Of a stretch of DNA of 10,140 nt, positions 5,980-10,140 are shown piece by piece. The stretch is from contig JAFTRT010000121.1 in assembly GCA_017462145.1 (NCBI GenBank), positions 1 to 10,140 on the forward strand. The letters run 5' to 3'. A model generated the notes under the pieces. The model saw only the letters and a program-made list of their open reading frames with translations, was not told the origin of the DNA and searched no databases. The number at the start of each line of letters is the position of its first letter. Position 1 is the first letter of the stretch. The DNA comes from Clostridia bacterium. Its GTDB lineage: Bacteria; Bacillota_A; Clostridia; Oscillospirales; CAG-272. The position numbers and the translations under genes were made by a program.

Positions 5980-7758
5980 ATGGATCGCGAACAAAACAAT
6001 CAGATCGATGGAAACAACGAATCGACTCCTGCCGCTCCCGCTACGGATGCTCCCGCTACGGATGCTCCCGTTACGGATGCTCCCACTGCGGATGCTCCCG
6101 CTACAGAGGCTACCGAGCCTACACCTGCCCCCAAAAAGGTCAAGACCGGCCTACTCGTGGGCATTATTGCCGGTATTGCGGCTGTGGTTGTGATCGGTAT
6201 CGCTTTGGTGGTAACCGTAGCCATGATCTTGCTGAATCAGAACAAGGACGAGAACAATCTGTTCCCGGACGAAGGTCTTTTGGCCGTTCAGCTCAAGGAA
6301 GATAAATGGGGCTACGTGAACAAGAAGGGTGAAGTGGAATTCGAGCTGAAGAACACCTCTCACGCATACGCATTTGAAAACGGCTTTGCTCTGGTACGGG
6401 ACGAGGACGGTCTGTACGGCTACGTGAACAAGAAGGGCGAGTATTTGGTCAAGCCGAAGTACGTCAGCGCATATCCCTTTGCCGATAACGGCTTGGCTTT
6501 GGTTTATACGGATGATTTTGAATATCAGTACATCAATGAAGAGGGCGAGAAGGTGATCTCCGAGGATTTCGTTTCCGCTCGCAGCTTTGATGAAAACGGT
6601 TTGGCCGCCGTTGCGATTGCAAGTGATTCTGTTTCTGATGCTCTGACCTCCGGACTCTATCAGTGGGGTCTGATCGACGAAAAGGGCAATTACGTAGTCG
6701 ATCCCGAGTATGCTTCCATCAGCTCCTTCAGCGAGGGCTTGGCTCTGGTTCGGGATACCGACGGTGATTACGGCTACATCAACACCAAGGGTGAAGAGGT
6801 GGTTCGTCCCAAGTACGAGGATGCTTCCTCCTTTGCCGAGAACGGTCTTGCCAAGGTTTGCGACGGCGAGGATCGTTGGGGCTTCATCAACAAGAGCGGT
6901 GAGGCGGTCGTTTCCTTGAAGTATTCTGCCGTTCGTTCCTTTGACAGCAACGGTTTTGCCGCTGTTTGCAACGAGGATGACGAGTGGGGCTTTGTCAATG
7001 AAAAGGGCGATCAGGTCGTCAAGTGCAAGTACGACGACGTGGACAGCTTCTCTCCCAACGGCTTGGCCGCTGTGGAGGAGGATGAGTACTACGGCTTCAT
7101 CAACAAGAAGGGTGAGGTTGTCATCAGCATTCAGTTTGAGCGTGTTTCTCCCTTCCTTGGCGACTACGCAATGGTCATGACCGAGGATGACGAGGTGGCA
7201 TTGATCGATAAGAAGGGCGAATATTTCGTTCGTCCCGGTAAGTACGAGGGCTTCCAATACGTTCTGGACGAGGATGCAGAGGATGACGAGGATTACGGCT
7301 CCTACAGCTTTTTTGATGAGAACGGCTACATTTTGGTTTATGACGGTGATTACTACGGCTGGCTCAACAAGAAGGGCGAAGAGGTGATCAACTGTGAGTA
7401 TGAGGAAGCAAGATCCTTCAGCAACGGTCTTGCCGCTGTGAAAAACGAGGACGGTGACTGGGGCTTCATCAACAAGAAGGGTGAAGAGGTCATCAAGTGC
7501 AAGTATGACACCGTTTCCGACTTTAACGAGAACGGCTATGCCCGGATCGGAAAGTATGATACCTTGGGTACCGTATACGGTATCATTGACAAGGACGGCG
7601 AGACTGTGCTCAGTACCAAGTATGATTCCATCCGAACCTGGGACGACGGCTTCGGTATGCTTTGCAAGGATGGCGAGTATACTTTGGTGGATAAGAAATA
7701 CGAGGCCTTGGGCGAAGATGAATTTTTGAATTACGAAACGGAACTCCGCGCTTATTGA
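5980..7758 (+). CDS. Membrane-anchored WG-repeat protein
   Basis: The 592-residue protein has three parts. Residues 1-52 are a soluble low-complexity head rich in Ala, Pro, Thr and Asp, built on APATD-type repeats. Residues 57-85 form one strongly hydrophobic helix after the basic PKKVK, predicting an N-in, C-out topology. Residues 100-575 hold about 13 units of 33-45 residues with the consensus G(F/L)A.V...D..WG(F/Y)INKKGE.V..KY....SF..NG, matching WG (KWG) beta repeats. The ectodomain is acidic, most so in an insertion in unit 9 (VLDEDAEDDEDYG). No catalytic motif is visible. WG repeats are generally thought to serve binding or structural roles, so a cell-surface binding or envelope role is an inference. 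The gene is coupled to the upstream acyltransferase and ends just before a strong terminator. The start at 5980 is fixed by the TAAGGAGG. Confidence 0.9.
   Translation: MDREQNNQIDGNNESTPAAPATDAPATDAPVTDAPTADAPATEATEPTPAPKKVKTGLLVGIIAGIAAVVVIGIALVVTVAMILLNQNKDENNLFPDEGLLAVQLKEDKWGYVNKKGEVEFELKNTSHAYAFENGFALVRDEDGLYGYVNKKGEYLVKPKYVSAYPFADNGLALVYTDDFEYQYINEEGEKVISEDFVSARSFDENGLAAVAIASDSVSDALTSGLYQWGLIDEKGNYVVDPEYASISSFSEGLALVRDTDGDYGYINTKGEEVVRPKYEDASSFAENGLAKVCDGEDRWGFINKSGEAVVSLKYSAVRSFDSNGFAAVCNEDDEWGFVNEKGDQVVKCKYDDVDSFSPNGLAAVEEDEYYGFINKKGEVVISIQFERVSPFLGDYAMVMTEDDEVALIDKKGEYFVRPGKYEGFQYVLDEDAEDDEDYGSYSFFDENGYILVYDGDYYGWLNKKGEEVINCEYEEARSFSNGLAAVKNEDGDWGFINKKGEEVIKCKYDTVSDFNENGYARIGKYDTLGTVYGIIDKDGETVLSTKYDSIRTWDDGFGMLCKDGEYTLVDKKYEALGEDEFLNYETELRAY
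6034..6108 (+). repeat. Tandem 15-bp repeat, five copies, in frame
   Basis: Five consecutive copies of a 15-bp unit based on GCTCCCGCTACGGAT start at 6034, 6049, 6064, 6079 and 6094. The first two are identical; the third has one change, the fourth two and the last two. Each encodes five residues, mostly APATD. The unit length is a multiple of three, so copy gain or loss would keep the reading frame. Confidence 0.92.
6277..7704 (+). repeat. Array of about 13 WG-type protein repeats
   Basis: The units are aligned by the core (W/Y)G(F/Y)(I/V)N.KGE and by the turn NG(L/F)A.V. Units 5-7 and 10-11 are the most regular. Unit 4 has an insertion before QWGLIDEKG, unit 9 has an acidic insertion (7261-7326), unit 12 has YGIIDKDGE in place of WG, and unit 13 is degenerate. 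Nearly identical DNA recurs in units 8, 10 and 11 around AACAAGAAGGGTGA or AACAAGAAGGGCGA, which suggests internal duplication or recombination. Confidence 0.85.
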
Positions 7759-7775
7759 TGGCAGAGTGACAGCGG

Positions 7776-7813
7776 AACGGGACATTCCTTTTTTGGAATG
7801 TCCCGTTCTTTTT
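7776..7813 (+). terminator. Intrinsic terminator after the WG-repeat gene
   Basis: A perfect 13-bp stem pairs AACGGGACATTCC (7776-7788) with GGAATGTCCCGTT (7795-7807) across a TTTTTT loop, followed by CTTTTT. It lies 17 nt after the stop codon. There is no matching A-tract on its left, so it mainly acts on the plus strand. Confidence 0.95.
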
Positions 7814-7864
7814 GGCCGGTTTGCGAGAAAAAACGGTAAAAATGAGGAAAATATATCCCAGCCC

Positions 7865-7893
7865 TTGCAATGCCGAAAAAAATGTGCTTTAAT
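7865..7893 (+). promoter_or_regulatory. Probable promoter for degV
   Basis: A candidate -35 TTGCAA (7865-7870) and -10 TTTAAT (7888-7893) are separated by 17 bp. Transcription would start near 7900, about 32 nt before the ATG. Both boxes differ from consensus but the position, between a terminator and the next gene, supports it. Confidence 0.6.
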
Positions 7894-7931
7894 ATTTGGG
7901 TAACCATTCCAAAACAAAAGGGAGAAAAAGG

Positions 7932-8783
7932 ATGAGTAATATTAGAATCGTTGCCGACAGCACCTGTGACTTGGGCCCCGAGCTGACGAAAGCGTATCAT
8001 ATCACCGTGGTTCCTCTTTGCATCGTGATGGATGAAAAAAGCTATTACGACGGGGAAGAAGTGACTCCCGACGAGATCTATACATGGGCAGACCGCAACA
8101 AGACCACTCCCAAAACGGCGGCTGTTTCCTTTGAAAAGATGGGAGAGATCATTGGCCCCATGATGGAGGCGGGAGACGATGTGATCTTCTTCTGTATCTC
8201 CTCTCACATGAGCAGCACCTGCAACGTGGGCCGCATCTTTGGCGAACAGCAGGAGAAGGGAAGACTGTTTGTGGTGGATTCCTTGAATCTCTCCACCGGT
8301 ATCGGTCTTCAGGTTCTTCGTGCCGCAGAGCTTGCCGCCGAGGGGAAGAGTGCCGAGGAGATTGTGGCCGAGATCGAGGCAGCACGGCCTCTGGTACGTG
8401 CCAGCTTTATCGTGGATACTCTGACTTATTTGGCACGGGGCGGCCGTTGTACGGCCGTAACCGCTTTGATGGCCAATACCTTAAAGCTTCACCCCATGAT
8501 CGTGGTCAAGGACGGTTCCATGGGCGTTAGTAAAAAATACAGAGGAAAAATGACGGTGGCCCTGCAAAATTATGTGGCTGACTTGGCTCCCGCTTTGCGG
8601 GAAGCGGATCCCAAACGGGTCTTTATCACCCATTCGGGATGCAGTGCCGAGCTGATCGGACAGGTACGGGCACAGCTGGAGGAGCTTGGCGTATTTGAGG
8701 AGATCCTCGTGACCCGTGCAGGAGGCGTCATCTCCAGTCATTGCGGCCCCAACACCTTGGGCGTGCTGTTTTATCAAACGTAA
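7932..8783 (+). CDS. DegV/FakB family fatty-acid-binding protein
   Basis: DegV proteins bind a fatty acid; in characterised systems (FakB) they present it to the kinase FakA for acyl-phosphate synthesis that feeds PlsX/PlsY. At 283 residues it has the typical length. Visible motifs are VADSTCDL (7-14) at the N-terminus, CISSHMSSTCN (88-98), VVDSLNLSTGIG (114-125), LTYLARGGRC (164-173) and the C-terminal SSHCGPNTLGV (268-278), all standard family blocks. The ATG at 7932 has GGGAG 7 nt upstream; a TTG-initiated extension of 12 residues lies too close to the likely transcript start. No fakA gene is in view, so its fatty-acid role rests on family knowledge. Clostridial genomes often hold several such paralogues. 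Confidence 0.93.
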   Translation: MSNIRIVADSTCDLGPELTKAYHITVVPLCIVMDEKSYYDGEEVTPDEIYTWADRNKTTPKTAAVSFEKMGEIIGPMMEAGDDVIFFCISSHMSSTCNVGRIFGEQQEKGRLFVVDSLNLSTGIGLQVLRAAELAAEGKSAEEIVAEIEAARPLVRASFIVDTLTYLARGGRCTAVTALMANTLKLHPMIVVKDGSMGVSKKYRGKMTVALQNYVADLAPALREADPKRVFITHSGCSAELIGQVRAQLEELGVFEEILVTRAGGVISSHCGPNTLGVLFYQT

Positions 8784-8794
8784 GTGCGGCGAGC

Positions 8795-8829
8795 AACGCT
8801 TCCTCTGAAAAAGCAGGGGAAGCGTTTTT
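8795..8829 (+). terminator. Intrinsic terminator after degV
   Basis: A 13-bp stem with one G-T wobble pairs AACGCTTCCTCTG (8795-8807) with CAGGGGAAGCGTT (8814-8826) across an AAAAAG loop. Five Ts run from the end of the stem (8825-8829), a short tract. It lies 11 nt after the stop codon and separates degV from the next gene. Confidence 0.82.
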
Positions 8830-8891
8830 GGGTCGCTTTCCGTCGCTTTTTGGAATCGGCTTGATTTTTTTCAAAAAATTCCAAAAAAATA

Positions 8892-8920
8892 TTTACAAGA
8901 CCCATGTTTTGTGTTATACT
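8892..8920 (+). promoter_or_regulatory. Housekeeping (sigma-A type) promoter for the CofE-like gene
   Basis: The sequence shows -35 TTTACA (8892-8897), a 17-bp spacer and -10 TATACT (8915-8920) in an AT-rich stretch with A and T runs just upstream that resemble an UP element. Transcription would start near 8927, giving a leader of about 48 nt. Confidence 0.85.
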
Positions 8921-8937
8921 ATTCGTGTAATTTTTTG

Positions 8938-8951
8938 GCCCCGAAAGGGGC
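8938..8951 (+). other. GAAA-capped hairpin in the 5' leader of the CofE-like gene
   Basis: GCCCC (8938-8942) and GGGGC (8947-8951) form a 5-bp GC stem closed by a GAAA (GNRA) tetraloop. It begins about 11 nt into the predicted transcript and does not cover the ribosome binding site AAAGGAG (8959-8965). It is too small for a riboswitch. A 5' mRNA-stabilising stem is the most likely role, by inference. No T-tract follows, so it is not a terminator. Confidence 0.6.
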
Positions 8952-8974
8952 GTAAGATAAAGGAGTGTAAACCT

Positions 8975-10140
8975 ATGAGCCGTATGATCGGTACCGTATC
9001 CCGCGGCGTTCGTGCCCCCATTATCCGTAACGGAGACAATTTGGTGGACATCGTCACCGATTCCGTTTTGGTGGCCGCTGAGAGCGAGGGAATTGAAATT
9101 CATGATCGAGACATCGTTGCGATGACCGAGGCCATTGTTGCCCGTGCACAGGGAAACTATGCATCGGTAGATGATATTGCTGCAGACGTCAAAGCCAAGT
9201 TTGGCGGAGAGACGGTAGGCGTGATCTTCCCCATTTTGAGCCGTAACCGCTTTGCCATCTGCCTGAGAGGCATTGCAAAGGGTGCTAAAAAGGTTGTGAT
9301 GATGCTGTCCTATCCCGCTGACGAGGTGGGCAACCATTTGATCTCCTTGGATATGCTGGACGAAAAGGGGGTCAATCCTTACAGTGACGTGCTGAATTTG
9401 GCCAAGTACAGAGAGCTGTTTGGGTATGAAAAGCATCCCTTCACCGGTGTGGACTACGTGGAGTACTACGAAAAGCTGATCCGTGAGAGCGGAGCAGAGG
9501 CAGAGTTTGTCTTTGCCAACGATCCCAGAGCCATTCTCCCTTATACCAAAAACGTTCTCAACTGTGATATTCACACCCGTGCCCGCACCAAGCGGATTTT
9601 GAAGGCGGCAGGAGCAGAGCGTGTGTTCGGTCTGGATGAGATTCTGAACGCTCCCGTCAACGGCAGCGGTTATAACGAGCACTACGGCCTGTTGGGCTCC
9701 AACAAATCCACAGAGGATCAGGTGAAGCTCTTCCCCAGAGAGTGCCAGCCTTTGGTGGATGCCATTCAGGCACGCTTCTTGGAAAAGACGGGCAAAACCG
9801 TCGAGGTCATGGTGTACGGCGACGGTGCCTTTAAGGATCCCATCGGAAAGATTTGGGAGCTGGCAGACCCGGTGGTCTCCCCTGCTTACACCAAGGGCTT
9901 GGAGGGAACGCCCAACGAGCTGAAGCTGAAATATTTGGCCGACAACGATTTTGCCGCCCTGTCGGGTGACGAACTGAAGGAAGCCATCAAGGAAAAGATC
10001 CAGCAAAAGGATTCCGACCTGTTCGGACAGATGGCCTCCGAGGGTACGACCCCCCGCCGCTTGACCGATCTGATCGGTTCTCTGTGCGATCTGACCTCCG
10101 GCTCCGGCGATAAGGGTACCCCCATCGTCTATATCCAGGG
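8975..10140 (+). CDS. CofE-like protein (coenzyme F420-0:L-glutamate ligase family), partial at C-terminus
   Basis: The frame is open for 388 residues to the window edge; from memory of this family only a short C-terminal stretch is missing. The N-terminal part, GTVSRGVRAPII (6-17), GDNLVDIV (20-27) and RDIVAMTEAIVARAQGNY (45-62), matches the F420-ligase fold, in which CofE adds glutamates to F420-0 with GTP. The rest is a long conserved extension with FPILSRNRFAICLRGIAKGAKK (85-106), LSYPADEVGNH (111-121), VLNCDIHTRARTKRILKAAG (194-213), YGLLGSNK (237-244), VYGDGAFKDPIGKIWELADP (280-299) and GTTPRRLTDLIGSLCDLTSG (357-376). I recognise this extended version from Clostridia, where it is named after CofE. 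No other F420 gene is visible, so the true substrate is unclear. The ATG has AAAGGAG 9 nt upstream. Confidence 0.85.
   Translation, partial: MSRMIGTVSRGVRAPIIRNGDNLVDIVTDSVLVAAESEGIEIHDRDIVAMTEAIVARAQGNYASVDDIAADVKAKFGGETVGVIFPILSRNRFAICLRGIAKGAKKVVMMLSYPADEVGNHLISLDMLDEKGVNPYSDVLNLAKYRELFGYEKHPFTGVDYVEYYEKLIRESGAEAEFVFANDPRAILPYTKNVLNCDIHTRARTKRILKAAGAERVFGLDEILNAPVNGSGYNEHYGLLGSNKSTEDQVKLFPRECQPLVDAIQARFLEKTGKTVEVMVYGDGAFKDPIGKIWELADPVVSPAYTKGLEGTPNELKLKYLADNDFAALSGDELKEAIKEKIQQKDSDLFGQMASEGTTPRRLTDLIGSLCDLTSGSGDKGTPIVYIQ

Noticed and set aside
6151..7917. A 588-codon open frame on the minus strand across the WG-repeat gene
   Set aside because: It is antisense to a clear repeat protein that has its own ribosome binding site, transmembrane helix and terminator. 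Its predicted sequence is a repeat echo of the WG units, with no known motif. Regular codon use in the repeats explains the lack of stops.
8441..8457. Perfect inverted repeat CGGCCGT-TGT-ACGGCCG inside degV
   Set aside because: It encodes part of the conserved GGRCTAV stretch of the protein, so coding constraint and GC-rich codons explain it. It is too short and has no T-tract, so it is not a terminator.
8851..8892. AT-rich stretch with a T-run facing an A-run, resembling a second terminator
   Set aside because: The possible stem contains only A-T pairs and lies directly upstream of a good promoter; an UP-like AT-rich element fits better.
8774..10006. A 410-codon open frame on the minus strand opposite the CofE-like gene
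   Set aside because: The plus-strand gene has a promoter, ribosome binding site and recognisable family motifs; the minus frame shows none and runs through the degV terminator region.

Overview
The window looks like a chromosomal segment from an anaerobic Firmicute of class Clostridia, probably a gut-type Oscillospirales or related lineage. The signs are strong Shine-Dalgarno sequences, housekeeping promoters with 17-bp spacers, a formate-tetrahydrofolate ligase, a DegV/FakB protein and a CofE-like protein of a type I associate with Clostridia. The taxonomic call is an inference from gene content, not from a marker gene. No mobile element, tRNA, rRNA or CRISPR array was seen, and no gap between genes exceeds 300 bases.

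Left half, minus strand (4492 down to 1): one promoter (4464-4492) appears to drive a six-gene operon in the order fhs, tsaE, tsaB, rpiB, ispD, ispF, with ispF cut by the left window edge. The genes are tightly packed (1-nt gap, 4-nt overlap, 54 nt, 38 nt, 4-nt overlap) and I see no terminator between them. They cover one-carbon activation (Fhs), the t6A tRNA modification (TsaE, TsaB), pentose phosphate isomerisation (RpiB) and two steps of the MEP isoprenoid pathway (IspD, IspF).

Middle, plus strand (4579 to 7813): a divergent promoter (4579-4607) drives a two-gene unit ending in a strong intrinsic terminator (7776-7813). The first gene is a PlsC-like acyltransferase carrying a C-terminal four-cysteine zinc ribbon and an unassigned tail. 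The second is a membrane-anchored protein with a low-complexity cytoplasmic head (five 15-bp DNA repeats), one transmembrane helix and about thirteen WG-type repeats. The stop codon of the first gene lies inside the ribosome binding site of the second. This pair is the least explained part of the window.

Right, plus strand (7865 to the end): two separately transcribed genes. A DegV/FakB fatty-acid-binding protein has its own promoter and terminator. It is followed by a CofE-like (coenzyme F420 gamma-glutamyl ligase family) protein with its own promoter and a short leader containing a GAAA-capped hairpin. The last gene is cut by the right edge near its C-terminus.

Most of the window is core metabolism. 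The points most worth checking are the acyltransferase/WG-repeat pair, the CofE-like protein, the altered nucleotide-binding motif of IspD, and the make-up of the six-gene operon.
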